A stretch of 64,000 bases of DNA from an uncultured Shewanella sp. (GCF_947501225.1 NZ_CANMUW010000002.1:248001-312000), one strand, 5' to 3'. Numbered from the stretch's first letter, positions 43,729 through 52,685 are shown. The notes: generated from the sequence alone by a model not told the origin. Translations and numbers: made by a program.

Positions 43729-43993
43729 ATACCAATCAGTATAAAGATGTGATCGCTCAGCGAGAGTTTAGCGCTTCTGAGGCAAGGCAACGAGTGAAGA
43801 GCATAGTTGTTCTACGTTTAAGCTCGTTAACATAGCATCAGAAGCGCTAAAACTCGCCTTTCAGGAGTGTTTTTGGCTGCCTAATTCTGCGTTGAATAGC
43901 TTCACAAGGGATCACCATTGCATCATCCATTCGCCTTGAATTTGTTTGCCAAAAAGAACTCTGAGTAGATCACTTTCTTATACTGATTGGTAT
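43729..43993. mobile_element. 265-bp MITE, copy 2 (inverse orientation)
   Basis: Perfect 16-bp terminal inverted repeats ATACCAATCAGTATAA bound an element of the same length as the copy at 6689-6953. Internal sequence matches the reverse complement of copy 1 with many substitutions (for example GTTGAATGGCTTCACAAGG-like and CATCATCCATTCGCCTTGAA-like stretches). No transposase is present. Confidence 0.85.
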
Positions 43994-43998
43994 AACTC

Positions 43999-44358
43999 CT
44001 AGGCTTTAATCAGATAAACAATGCCATCTTTTTCATATACATTACTGACCTCATCTCCCTCACCCAGTACCACAACCTGCTGACCCTTTTCCGTGACCGC
44101 ATTACCCGCCGCATCCAATACAATAGCGATGCCCATTGCCGTCAACATGGGAGAGTGAAAGGAGTGATAATGTCTGTGCGTCTTAGGGACAACGATCACG
44201 GCGCCTCTCTTTACACGTTTAGGTCCCACATGTTGACACTTAACCCCGCCTGCACGTTCACAACCTACTGTAGCGGCATCAGATTCGGTAGATACCGATA
44301 CCCCGAAACCGAGTATCAATGTGCTGCATATTGCCGTAAGTGATTTAATCACCTTCAT
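43999..44358 (-). CDS. Small secreted hypothetical protein
   Basis: This 119-residue protein has a signal peptide (LTAICSTLILGFGVSVSTESDA), a short basic stretch (CQHVGPKRVKRGAVIVVPKTHRHYH) and a C-terminal half (QQVVVLGEGDEVSNVYEKDGIVYLIKA). The ATG at 44358 has a perfect AGGAGG Shine-Dalgarno sequence and replaces an upstream in-frame ATG at 44457. Unknown family; the GCERAGGVKCQH pair of cysteines may form a disulfide. Confidence 0.65.
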   Translation of the reverse strand: MKVIKSLTAICSTLILGFGVSVSTESDAATVGCERAGGVKCQHVGPKRVKRGAVIVVPKTHRHYHSFHSPMLTAMGIAIVLDAAGNAVTEKGQQVVVLGEGDEVSNVYEKDGIVYLIKA

Positions 44359-44580
44359 AAAACCTCCTATTGGGCGGTGAAGTTCGCTCCTGAAGTAAAC
44401 AGGAGCGTGCAAATATACAACACAACTACACACATGTATAGCGACATGCTCAGCCAACAGCCTACTCGACAGACAAGCACCATCTGCCAGCGGTTTTTTC
44501 AGAGAGCTTTCAATAACCAGAGGGCAACCCTACCTAAGTCAATTCAGCACAGCTTCTCCAGTTTCAAATACGCTTCAGAC

Positions 44581-44611
44581 AAAAAAAGCAGGAGGGTCAT
44601 CACCCTCCTGC
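44581..44611 (-). terminator. Intrinsic terminator of the LuxR-type regulator gene
   Basis: A 10-bp perfect stem GCAGGAGGGT / ACCCTCCTGC with a 4-nt loop, followed by seven T residues on the minus strand, 90 bp past the regulator's stop. Confidence 0.88.
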
Positions 44612-44700
44612 CTTATTACCGATATAATTTTCAGCCCTGCTTATCTGTTACTACAATCCCATTACATATCCCACTGCGAACCTAGGGTATGTAAGGTTCA

Positions 44701-45336
44701 TCAAACATGTACCTCATGGAGGTGTGTCTGAGCCCAGGCAATAGCCTGCCCCCTGCTTGACACGCCAATTTTTCTGAATGCACGATATAGATGAGTTTTT
44801 ATAGTACTTTCACTGACAAACAGTTGATTGGCAATATCCACATTGGTACTACCTGAAAGCAGTGCTTGTAACACCTCACGCTCACGGATGGTCAGGCTCT
44901 CACTCTCTTCACTATTCTGTTCCTCTTCAATGCTTCCGACATTCAGCTCAGCCGGTATATAGGATCTCCCTCTGAGGATATTATTCAGCTCCTTGCCAAT
45001 AACTTCGAGGGAAAGATCGTTATAGAAAACTCCAGCTGTCACCGCTGGGTTAATCAAAAACTTAATGTCTACCTGTTTAGGAAAGTGGATAAAAACCACT
45101 TTCAGCCCGGTGTATTCACGCTCGATATGCCGCTGCAGTTGATACGCCACCTGCACATCTATCGAAGCCAGGTCGAAGATGACCAGTGATGGTTGAATGT
45201 TTTTTAGCTGTCGCTCGAGTGACTCCGGCCGGCTACTGTACAACTTAACTAAAAACTCCTGCGGCCAGCGGGTTTCAAGCAGGTCATATAAGAATTGAGA
45301 ACGGGAAACGACAACCCAATGGGTAACTTTGAACAT
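44701..45336 (-). CDS. CsgD/VpsT-like LuxR-family response regulator
   Basis: This 211-residue regulator has a receiver-like N-terminal domain (VTHWVVVSRSQFLYDLLETRWPQEF ... SLVIFDLASIDVQVAYQLQRHI, with FD as possible acceptor region, and ...GVFYNDLSLEVIGKELNNILRG) and a C-terminal LuxR helix-turn-helix (SLTIREREVLQALLSGSTNVDIANQLFVSESTIKTHLYRAFRKIGVSSRGQAI). The architecture is that of CsgD/VpsT, which control curli and biofilm matrix and can bind c-di-GMP. The ATG at 45336 has GGAG upstream and is preferred over the earlier ATG at 45357. Confidence 0.85.
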   Translation of the reverse strand: MFKVTHWVVVSRSQFLYDLLETRWPQEFLVKLYSSRPESLERQLKNIQPSLVIFDLASIDVQVAYQLQRHIEREYTGLKVVFIHFPKQVDIKFLINPAVTAGVFYNDLSLEVIGKELNNILRGRSYIPAELNVGSIEEEQNSEESESLTIREREVLQALLSGSTNVDIANQLFVSESTIKTHLYRAFRKIGVSSRGQAIAWAQTHLHEVHV

Positions 45337-45778
45337 TAATCGCACTCCATGCAACAAACCAAATGGTTAACAAGGGGTAAGCATACAGTTCACAACCTAC
45401 ATTAAGGCAGCATATCTCGCTACAACTTTCGCATAAAAAAGTAGAGATTTTGGCCACTGCCATCAATTTAACTATCAGTATCTCTTGAACAAAGTGCGAC
45501 AACATCCACCGGGAGTATGAAACAAAGGTAATCGAAAGGAGCGTTCTGCATCCCAGGGCTAGACTAAAGCGCTATACCGAAAGAAGTAGTAAACAGCACA
45601 GATGGCAAATATTGACGTTTTAAAACAAGTGGATGAGTAATAAATCATTCGATAACACTCAGCCGGGCTCAACCATTAGCATGACCAGGAAAGGGCTCAG
45701 CCATTGTCTGAACCGGTACACTTGTTATGTCATATCTCTGTTGTCGTGCCTGATTGACTTAAGTTATTACGGCATGAA
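45337..45778. other. 442-bp intergenic region, nothing recognised
   Basis: This region lies between the LuxR-type regulator and the transglutaminase/TPR lipoprotein gene, both minus strand. I found no ORF, operator or clear terminator. It should carry the regulator's promoter. Confidence 0.4.
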
Positions 45779-46942
45779 TCAATCTCGGTTTAACCAAGCC
45801 AGTTTGGCTTGATATAACCTCTGTTTTTCCGGTAACTCGGTATAAGATAATGCCATAGATAAAGAGGCTTTGGCCGCAGTCGACTCACCCAATGCATATT
45901 GTGCCTTAGCCAGATCGAAATAGGCCCTGTGGTAATAGGGGGTGTTTTTGAGAAACTTTTTCAGATAAATCTCGGCACTCTGGTTATCTCCCTCACCCAG
46001 AGCCTCCTTTCCCATCAGGTACCAACCATAAGGAGTGGAATCTTCCAGCGCCAACAGTTTCAACTTAATCCGGTGTGCAGCCTCCTCCTCACCCTTCACA
46101 CTTAACAGATAGTGATAATTGTTAAGCAGAGTTATCTTAGATGACGCAACGTCCAACCCGTACCGATATAAACGTTCAGCCGTATCATCATCCCCAGCCC
46201 GGCGATGAATGATTGCCAGCATATTCAGCAGCGGCGCGTATTCCTGAGTGTACTGAGTTCCGGTTTTTAGCAGGGAATAGGCCCTATTTAGTTCACCATT
46301 GAGTAGCGCATCGGCTGCAAGATTTCGATAGAGCATACCGATAAATTGCGCCTCATCAATCTTCCTTCCCCCCCTGTCGTATCTATCCGGGAAATAATCC
46401 AAAATGACATAGCTACGCCCTGAAAAATAGAATCCCTGATTATCTGTATCATCTTCATAGAGAAAAGTACGAACATGGTCTGATGTGACAGCAAGATCTG
46501 AAGTTACCTCCAGTAACATAGGTGGAGTATGCATCACCTGAAACACTGATTTGACTCCGAGTTCCGTGGCGATCGCATAGGTCAGGAGCGCCAGTGACAT
46601 ACAGTTGCCACTCCCTTTTTCAAGCGCAACACTTGCAGAGTAGTTCTCCCCCTCATAATCAAAATTGACCAGCTTAGTGAGCAGATACTCACGTATCTGT
46701 TTATTTTTGGGTAATTGCGCGATATCGTCACGATCAACAAACCGATGAAGCTCCTCTATCTGCGCGGGTGTGAGCATCAATAAATGCTCAAGTGTGGGGA
46801 CACTTTCCGCTATGAACAGAGTATCATTCAGTTGTGGCATGACAGTCCCGGCCGAGCCGGCAGATGAACTATGACTCGAACACCCTGTCATTATCATTAA
46901 ACCGGCAATGACCGGAACGAGACGATGTAAACTCCATTTCAT
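45779..46942 (-). CDS. Lipoprotein with transglutaminase-like domain and TPR repeats
   Basis: This 387-residue lipoprotein has a lipobox (AGLMIMTGCSSHS) and, at about residues 85-180, a transglutaminase-like domain with its catalytic Cys in GSGNCMSLALLTYAIATELG and a downstream His (TSDHVRTF) and Asp (VILDYFP). Residues 210-385 form about five TPR repeats (ALLNGELNRAYSLLKTGTQYTQEYAPLLNMLAIIHRRAGDDDTAERLYRYGL ... AYFDLAKAQYALGESTAAKASL). It probably acts in the periplasm or outer membrane. It is a neighbour of the CsgD-like regulator, but they are separated by 442 bp. Confidence 0.8.
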   Translation of the reverse strand: MKWSLHRLVPVIAGLMIMTGCSSHSSSAGSAGTVMPQLNDTLFIAESVPTLEHLLMLTPAQIEELHRFVDRDDIAQLPKNKQIREYLLTKLVNFDYEGENYSASVALEKGSGNCMSLALLTYAIATELGVKSVFQVMHTPPMLLEVTSDLAVTSDHVRTFLYEDDTDNQGFYFSGRSYVILDYFPDRYDRGGRKIDEAQFIGMLYRNLAADALLNGELNRAYSLLKTGTQYTQEYAPLLNMLAIIHRRAGDDDTAERLYRYGLDVASSKITLLNNYHYLLSVKGEEEAAHRIKLKLLALEDSTPYGWYLMGKEALGEGDNQSAEIYLKKFLKNTPYYHRAYFDLAKAQYALGESTAAKASLSMALSYTELPEKQRLYQAKLAWLNRD

Positions 46943-47211
46943 GGAAAACTCCTTATTCCATTTTCATACAAATGCTTTCCTCAAAGAGATGAGTGCTCAC
47001 TCAAAGAAGCCACTGAGTGATTCAAATGCTTATAACCCGCAGGTAATAAAGCATCAGCTGATATTGCTTTTATTACAATATAGTAAAGCCGGTATCGATT
47101 CAAACCTGACCAGGCGCAGTTCGCTTATGGCTCTAAACGGCCATTAACCTCAACAGATCTCAACTATATTTAAATCAGACGATATCTGTTTCAACAAGCG
47201 AAAAGGACAAT

Positions 47212-47643
47212 ATGATGGGAAGTTGTTACAACAAGATAATGCTGGACGTTCCAATTCAAACCGTATGGAAAACTGTGTCTGATTTTCATGACATGTCCTG
47301 GGCACCGGAGGTGATCACTAAGGTCACGAAAGTCGGCGATAAGCGTGGAGATGAGGTAGGTGCCATGAGAGTGTTGAATGAGATGTTTCATGAAACATTA
47401 ATGACTCTGGATGCCGGGGCGTTTACTTTCAGTTACCGTATCGACGATGGACCCGGCCCGGTATCTAAGGATTCGGTTGAGAGTTATATCGGTGTCGTAA
47501 AGCTTACAGAATCCGAAAGCGGAACATTAGTGGAATGGAGCTCGAGCTTCGAATCTGAAAACGAGAATGAAGTAGCCGATTTCTGTAACCCAATCTATGG
47601 CGCACTGCTGTCAGGCCTAAAGAAAACATTATCAACCAGTTAG
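47212..47643 (+). CDS. SRPBCC (START-like) protein
   Basis: This 143-residue single-domain protein has the polyketide cyclase/dehydrase and lipid-transport fold, with PIQTVWKTVSDFHDMSWAPEVITKVTKVGDKRGDEVGAMRVL and a C-terminal ALLSGLKKTLS helix. It should bind a hydrophobic ligand in a cavity, but function is not predictable. No signal peptide. Confidence 0.8.
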   Translation: MMGSCYNKIMLDVPIQTVWKTVSDFHDMSWAPEVITKVTKVGDKRGDEVGAMRVLNEMFHETLMTLDAGAFTFSYRIDDGPGPVSKDSVESYIGVVKLTESESGTLVEWSSSFESENENEVADFCNPIYGALLSGLKKTLSTS

Positions 47644-48137
47644 AGACGACTTAGAGGCTTATCAGCCAAAATCAATTTTACACTCCGGCACCTCAGACAG
47701 GCATTACATGAGGTGCTATTTCCAAAATTATGCCTTATCACCTCTGCGCATTCTCGTGACGGTATCAAAGATTCTCGCGACTAAAGCCAGCTCCTACAGC
47801 CGTAGCTCGTAGCTCGTAGCTCGTAGCTCGTAAAACTCTACGTCAATAACAGCAACATACCGATAAAAGCCAAAAAACGATAGTCCCTGCCAGAATCTAT
47901 GCGGATCTCTTTCGAACAGAGATACTCAAGGTTTGCTCTGTCACAGGGGCCATCGAGTGCGGAATCAGAGGATTGAGATCATAACAGGGAGTGTAGATTA
48001 CATTATGATAGTCACGCCGGGTGCGACACTGAGCCAGCTCTCCAGGCATGAAACTCTCTATATAGGCGGCGTCATCTACATAGTTCACCTAGGGCGTTTA
48101 ATACAAGCATATTCGCTCCCGGCTGACAGCGGAAACA
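47644..48137. other. About 0.5-kb intergenic region
   Basis: No supported gene is present. It contains the CGTAGCT 7-mer array at 47801-47832. A 63-codon minus-strand ORF (47897-48088) exists but lacks a ribosome binding site or recognisable content. Confidence 0.45.
47801..47832. repeat. 7-bp tandem repeat (CGTAGCT x4.5)
   Basis: Four perfect units CGTAGCT at 47801-47828 plus a partial CGTA. This is a short simple-sequence repeat in noncoding DNA. Confidence 0.9.
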
Positions 48138-48164
48138 AAAACGCCAGCTCCAGGCTGGCGTTTT
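48138..48164 (-). terminator. Bidirectional intrinsic terminator after cctA
   Basis: AAAACGCCAGC / GCTGGCGTTTT stem with a 5-nt loop, 34 bp past the cytochrome stop on the minus strand. Confidence 0.85.
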
Positions 48165-48197
48165 AACAATGATTTTCAGTAGAAAAACTTAAGTGTA

Positions 48198-48545
48198 TTA
48201 CTTAAGTGTAGATTCTGCAGTACGGCCATCATCGTGACAGCTGTCACAACCAGGCTTGTCACCCACGTTCATGTCATGTGGAGCATGACAATCGGCACAC
48301 ATAAGGTTTCCTTCGTGTGGCTGATGAACGGCATCCATCTCTTCTAAAGTACCGTGACAGCTCTGGCACTGCTCGAACTCATATGCACCATCTGCTGAAG
48401 GCTCGCCATCGGCATGACATGCTTCACAACCATCCATCTCAGCGTGCATCTCTGCAAGCTCTTGTGACTCAGCCATAGCCGCCGGAGATAAAGCCAAAGC
48501 GGCTAAACCGGCACCAAATAACGCACTTAAAATTTTCTTGCTCAC
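48198..48545 (-). CDS. cctA: Small periplasmic tetraheme cytochrome c (CctA/STC)
   Basis: This 115-residue cytochrome has a signal peptide ([17 protein letters not shown]) and four CxxCH heme-binding motifs: CEACH, CQSCH, CADCH and CDSCH. Length, order and the [25 protein letters not shown] start of the mature protein match the small tetraheme cytochrome (STC) of Shewanella, an abundant periplasmic electron shuttle between CymA and terminal reductases or outer-membrane conduits. Upstream is a near-perfect CRP site. It is adjacent to htpX as in other Shewanella. Confidence 0.95.
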   Translation of the reverse strand: MSKKILSALFGAGLAALALSPAAMAESQELAEMHAEMDGCEACHADGEPSADGAYEFEQCQSCHGTLEEMDAVHQPHEGNLMCADCHAPHDMNVGDKPGCDSCHDDGRTAESTLK

Positions 48546-48760
48546 TATAAATATCCTCTTTAAGAGACAACATAGTGGAGTTTTATTCTTGATCTAACCC
48601 CATCTTGCTATCAAAAGTCTTAGCACGACCTTGCATAAAATAGCTAAGGAACTGCAAAACCGCAACTTTTTCTGCTTATAGTACTTTAGCAACTGGTGCC
48701 ACAAGAAAATGTGCGCTCCATCAAATAACTCCTTGCTTAACCGAACAATAAGCCCATTAA

Positions 48761-48776
48761 GGTGACTTCGGTCACA
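48761..48776. promoter_or_regulatory. CRP-like box upstream of cctA
   Basis: GGTGA-CTTCGG-TCACA differs from the CRP consensus TGTGA-N6-TCACA at one position. It lies about 215 bp upstream of the cctA start. Anaerobic cytochrome genes in Shewanella are commonly activated by CRP. The same bases also form a small GTGAC-TTCG-GTCAC hairpin. Confidence 0.5.
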
Positions 48777-48961
48777 CTGGCATTATGCAATAGTGAATAG
48801 CGTTGAAACAGTTGTATTCCCCATAGAAATTCATCAAAAATCCAATAAATATTCAGAAATTGTCAAAGATGAAACTACTGTTCTCCCCTTTTTAAAGTGT
48901 ATGGAAGCTTCGAGCAAGCAGTGAGGAAAGGTGATTATAGAGAACACACCTATTAAAAAAT

Positions 48962-48989
48962 AAAAACGGGAGCCAAGGCTCCCGTTTTT
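48962..48989 (-). terminator. Intrinsic terminator downstream of htpX
   Basis: AAAAACGGGAGCC / GGCTCCCGTTTTT, 13-bp perfect stem with a 2-nt loop and flanking A/T runs. It lies about 140 bp past the htpX stop and after the degenerate copy of the gene's 3' end. Confidence 0.88.
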
Positions 48990-49040
48990 CTCTATTCGCC
49001 AGACCTTAAGCCTGTACGATTGACTTAGCTAGTATCAATT

Positions 49041-49101
49041 AGCTAGCTCTTAATGCAGCGATACGCTTCTCAAGTGGTGCAAGTGAGATCCATCATCATC
49101 T
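49041..49101 (-). pseudogene. Degenerate duplicate of the htpX 3' end
   Basis: This stretch aligns with the last about 55 bp of htpX (49128-49183): both share CTCTTAATGCAGC, GCTTCTCAAG and the CATCATCAT run. The copy has several substitutions and a frame-changing indel, so it would not encode the [18 protein letters not shown] tail. It sits between the real stop codon and the terminator. Confidence 0.75.
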
Positions 49102-49125
49102 CAACTCACATCAACTCACAAAGAG

Positions 49126-49989
49126 TTAGCTCGCTCTTAATGCAGCAATGCGCTTCTCAAGAGGTGGGTGGCTCATCATCATTTCCGCCATCGACTTCTT
49201 ACCGTTAATACCAAAGGCCGCCATCTGAGCCGGCATAGCACCGGTTTCCGGTCCCTGACGCAGGCGATCCAGCGCTGCAATCATCTTCTCTTTACCCGCC
49301 AGACGAGCTCCGCCTTCATCCGCCTTAAACTCACGAATACGTGAGAAGTAGGCTACGATCATAGATGCGAGAATACCGAATAGCATATCCAACACGAACA
49401 CCACGCCCATGTAAGCAAACATACCCAGACCTTCACCCTCTTCATCGTTACTGGCGACGAAGTTGTCGATGATACCGGCAACGACGCGCGCGGCGAAGAT
49501 AACGAAGGTATTTACCACACCCTGTATCAGAGTCAGGGTCACCATATCACCGTTAGCAACATGGCTGACTTCATGGGCAAGAACAGCTTCGATCTCATCC
49601 TGGCTCATGCCATAGAGCAGACCACTACTGACAGCGACCAGCGAGTTATCTTTACTCGGACCGGTAGCAAAAGCGTTAAACTCGGGAGATTGATAGATAG
49701 CCACTTCCGGCATCTTGATACCCGCTTGCTCCGCTTGACGGGCAACGGTTTCAACTAACCAGCGCTCTGTGTTGTCACGTGGTGTTGCAATAACCTCACA
49801 ACCCATGGTTTTCTTCGCCATCCACTTAGAGATAGCCAAACTGATAAATGCGCCACCAAAACCGAAGATAGCAGCAAACACCAGTAAGCCCCCCATGGTC
49901 GATGTGTTAACCCCCAGAATCGACATCACGATAGAGGCCACGAGTAAGATTGCTAAGTTAGTTGCAATCAATAAAAAAATTCGCTTCAT
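49126..49989 (-). CDS. htpX: HtpX, membrane zinc metalloprotease (M48)
   Basis: This 287-residue protease has two N-terminal helices, the zinc-binding HEVSH (H139, E140, H143; in [12 protein letters not shown]), two further helices after it, and the [26 protein letters not shown] segment with the third ligand Glu. HtpX removes misfolded inner-membrane proteins along with FtsH. The C terminus, ending [15 protein letters not shown], is standard. A degenerate copy of this end follows, and a strong palindrome is upstream. Confidence 0.95.
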   Translation of the reverse strand: MKRIFLLIATNLAILLVASIVMSILGVNTSTMGGLLVFAAIFGFGGAFISLAISKWMAKKTMGCEVIATPRDNTERWLVETVARQAEQAGIKMPEVAIYQSPEFNAFATGPSKDNSLVAVSSGLLYGMSQDEIEAVLAHEVSHVANGDMVTLTLIQGVVNTFVIFAARVVAGIIDNFVASNDEEGEGLGMFAYMGVVFVLDMLFGILASMIVAYFSRIREFKADEGGARLAGKEKMIAALDRLRQGPETGAMPAQMAAFGINGKKSMAEMMMSHPPLEKRIAALRAS

Positions 49990-50030
49990 TTAAGCTCCTG
50001 TAGAGTACCTGAGTACCAGATTTTGCGTTC

Positions 50031-50053
50031 TTTAAGACATAATATGTCTTAAA
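50031..50053. promoter_or_regulatory. Palindrome in the htpX promoter region
   Basis: TTTAAGACAT and ATGTCTTAAA are perfect 10-bp arms around AAT, about 42 bp upstream of the htpX start. The position and symmetry fit an operator of a dimeric regulator; the identity is unknown. Confidence 0.5.
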
Positions 50054-50263
50054 AGTGAGAATTCAAGGGGAGAAGAGTAAGAATATGTATAATCGAACAA
50101 ATTCAACTCAATTCAGGCTCACGACAAAATCACTATTTTTAAAGAATGTGCAGTCTAGGAGGCTTACATTAAGCTAATCTTAAAAATAGAAGCCCTGTGC
50201 CGGCAGCAGGTGCAGATAGGCATTAATCTTTGTTAATATGGTTTTAATTTAGTTCACAAGGGA

Positions 50264-51010
50264 TTGAATATGAGTATAAACGCCTTACTTCTCTCCAGCT
50301 CACGTGTTGGAGACACGCCATATCTTGCCCACGCCATCCCCTTTATTAAGCCCTTGATTGCCGAGTTGGCTAAACGCATAGAACCGCAAAACCAGAAATG
50401 GTTATTTATCCCTTATGCCGGCGTCAGCATCAGCCATGACGCCTACCTGACGAGGGTGATATCCAGTTTAGCCGAGCTCGATATTGAGATCAGCGGCATC
50501 CACCAATATGAAGATCCGAAACAGGCGGTTATGCAGGCCGACGGAATATTAGTGGGCGGCGGGAATACCTTTAACCTGTTACATAAGTTATATAAACACG
50601 ACCTGGTTAAACTCATTACCAATCAGGTGAGTGAAGGCAAGCCCTACATAGGATGGAGTGCAGGTTCAAATATTGCCGGCCTCAGCATTCGCACCACCAA
50701 TGATATGCCAATTGTTGAACCCAGCTCCTTCAATAGCCTGGGGCTACTCCCCTTCCAGCTCAATCCCCACTACACCAACTACCAGGCTCCGGGCCACAAC
50801 GGCGAAACCCGCGCACAGCGCTTACTCGAGTTTACCTGTGTCGACCCTGACACTCCCGTCGTCGCCATCGAGGAGGGAAGCGCATTATGGAGACGGGGAG
50901 ACAAGTTATCTCTTATCGGCGACAAGCAAGCCTATCTGTTTTGCGGCCTGCAACAGGAGATACCGATACCGGTTGGCAGTGAGCTTTCACACCTGTTGCA
51001 TACTGAGTAG
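50264..51010 (+). CDS. pepE: PepE, alpha-aspartyl dipeptidase (peptidase E)
   Basis: This 248-residue serine peptidase of family S51 has the nucleophile motif [11 protein letters not shown] (Ser about residue 131) and the opening [30 protein letters not shown]. It also has [16 protein letters not shown] and [19 protein letters not shown] blocks and [25 protein letters not shown]. It hydrolyses Asp-X dipeptides. It is divergent from htpX and convergent with bioD. Confidence 0.95.
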   Translation: MNMSINALLLSSSRVGDTPYLAHAIPFIKPLIAELAKRIEPQNQKWLFIPYAGVSISHDAYLTRVISSLAELDIEISGIHQYEDPKQAVMQADGILVGGGNTFNLLHKLYKHDLVKLITNQVSEGKPYIGWSAGSNIAGLSIRTTNDMPIVEPSSFNSLGLLPFQLNPHYTNYQAPGHNGETRAQRLLEFTCVDPDTPVVAIEEGSALWRRGDKLSLIGDKQAYLFCGLQQEIPIPVGSELSHLLHTE

Positions 51011-51022
51011 GACCCGAAAATG

Positions 51023-51052
51023 AAAAAGCGCATTCAAATGAATGCGCTTTTT
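51023..51052. terminator. Bidirectional terminator between pepE and bioD
   Basis: AAAAAGCGCATTCA and TGAATGCGCTTTTT form a 14-bp perfect stem with a 2-nt loop, with A and T runs at the base. It serves the convergent ends of pepE and the bio operon. Confidence 0.88.
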
Positions 51053-51181
51053 ATTATTCTGCAAGTAAATAAGATCCTATTTACTCTTTATCGCTCACCC
51101 TCGTCGACTCAAATGAAAGTGTCTCTAACACCTTCCTATGATCTGCATAATCGATGAGATTCGATGACGCGTAGAAAATGC

Positions 51182-51871
51182 CTAACGGGCTCGTTTCAGC
51201 GGGCCGATATCCAGATAAGCGGCGGCGGTCTCTACACTCGACTCCTGCAGATTAGGCACCACACCTAAACAGGGAGCACTCATCAAGGAGTGCAGGCTAT
51301 CCAGGTTCTCCTCCAGACAGGCGGTATCGCCATCGACAATATTAGCAACCCAACCGGCTATCTCCAGGCCGTCGGCTTGAATGGCTTCTTGTGTGAGCAC
51401 AGCATGATTCAGGCAACCTAGCTTAACCCCAACCACCAGAATAACAGGCACAGAAAGCTGCTGAACCACTTCTGAGAGAAAACGCCCCTCCCCTAAGGGT
51501 AAACGCCAGCCACCCGCGCCTTCGATGATACATAGCTCTTTTTCATCACGACCACTTAGTACGGCGCTCAACCGGTCCAGTATCGAGGCGGGAGAGATAT
51601 CGGCACCGGTTTGACTTGCGGCTATATGCGGGGCGATCGCAGGCTCAAATGCTACAGGGTTAACGTCATTGTAATCGAGCTTAACGGTCGACTCAGCCAT
51701 TAAACTCAGCGCGTCACCGTTTCTGAGCCCGTGGTCCGTTTCCTCACAGCCCGAAGCTATGGGCTTAAGGCCCAGAGTCTGAACACCACTCTCTTTGGCC
51801 CGATTAAGCAGCGCAGCACTGACAAATGTTTTACCGCAATCGGTATCGGTCCCCGTAACAAAGTAGATCAT
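51182..51871 (-). CDS. bioD: BioD, dethiobiotin synthetase
   Basis: This 229-residue ATP-dependent carboxylase forms dethiobiotin from DAPA and CO2. The P-loop GTDTDCGKTF (residues 7-16) and the later IIEGAGGWRLPLGE and ILVVGVKLGCLNHAVLT motifs are clear. It is the last gene of the bioBFCD operon, 10 bp after bioC. Confidence 0.95.
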   Translation of the reverse strand: MIYFVTGTDTDCGKTFVSAALLNRAKESGVQTLGLKPIASGCEETDHGLRNGDALSLMAESTVKLDYNDVNPVAFEPAIAPHIAASQTGADISPASILDRLSAVLSGRDEKELCIIEGAGGWRLPLGEGRFLSEVVQQLSVPVILVVGVKLGCLNHAVLTQEAIQADGLEIAGWVANIVDGDTACLEENLDSLHSLMSAPCLGVVPNLQESSVETAAAYLDIGPLKRAR

Positions 51872-51881
51872 GATTTTCCTT

Positions 51882-52685
51882 TTATCGCTTCACTGCGCGA
51901 ATGAGTGCTATCTGATAGGTCAATGGAATGCCCTGTGGCGTCCTCATCAGTTCCGCTTTCCCGATGAGTTTCATCCAGTCGCCTCGTCCGCGTATACCAT
52001 GATGAACCATGGACCTGGACTGGCCTCTCACCTTAGCATCGGCATGAATCGAGGCCCCGACCCCCTTGATGGAATAGAGCAGGCTCTTGAGGTCATCAAA
52101 ATATACCGTCATAGACTCGAGAGTGGATGATTGAACCTGCCACTCCTGCTTATCAAATTGCGAAGTAATCTCAGGCAAGGAGCGAAACTCATTAATCCTG
52201 AATCCCAGCTGAGTCAACTCGGGTAAACTGCCCTGCGCCACCATGGTCAGATGGTACTCTCCGGATGACCTAAGCGCTCTGGCAGTACTTTGAAAAGACT
52301 GCGACAGATCATCACACCACTGCAGGGCCAAATTTGAGTACACACTGTCGATACTGTTTTGTGGCAGTGGAATGGCTTTAGCGTCGGCACATACCGTCTC
52401 ATAGTTCGGGTAGCTTTTCTTTAGCTGCTCAAGCATACCCGGGGCAATATCCAACGCGATCACAGAGGAGACATCTGCAAACCGGCTGAAATCGGTGCCC
52501 GGCCCCGCCCCGATATCGAGCAAGGTCCCACTTGGCTTCATACCATTTAACAGGGCTTCACAGGAGAGTTGCTGTAAGCAGTTATGGCGATGATAGCTCT
52601 TGGCCGCGGCAGAGAACCGCTCTGCAATTACACTCTCATCGGCCATAAGTTTTTCCCCATGATTCATGACTTCGGGTTTCATCAA
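51882..52685 (-). CDS. bioC: BioC, malonyl-ACP O-methyltransferase
   Basis: This 267-residue SAM-dependent methyltransferase has motif I LLDIGAGPGTDFSRF (about residue 56), VIALDIAPGMLEQ and DSVYSNLALQWCDDLSQSF as in BioC. It methylates malonyl-ACP to disguise it for fatty-acid elongation toward pimeloyl-ACP. An internal ATG (about residue 14) could also start the protein. BioH is not in the window. Confidence 0.93.
   Translation of the reverse strand: MMKPEVMNHGEKLMADESVIAERFSAAAKSYHRHNCLQQLSCEALLNGMKPSGTLLDIGAGPGTDFSRFADVSSVIALDIAPGMLEQLKKSYPNYETVCADAKAIPLPQNSIDSVYSNLALQWCDDLSQSFQSTARALRSSGEYHLTMVAQGSLPELTQLGFRINEFRSLPEITSQFDKQEWQVQSSTLESMTVYFDDLKSLLYSIKGVGASIHADAKVRGQSRSMVHHGIRGRGDWMKLIGKAELMRTPQGIPLTYQIALIRAVKR

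Noticed and set aside
47897..48088. 63-codon minus-strand ORF upstream of the cctA terminator
   Set aside because: No ribosome binding site, no recognisable domain, low-quality composition, and lying in otherwise noncoding DNA.
48761..48776. FNR box upstream of cctA
   Set aside because: The sequence lacks TTGAT-N4-ATCAA. It fits CRP far better.
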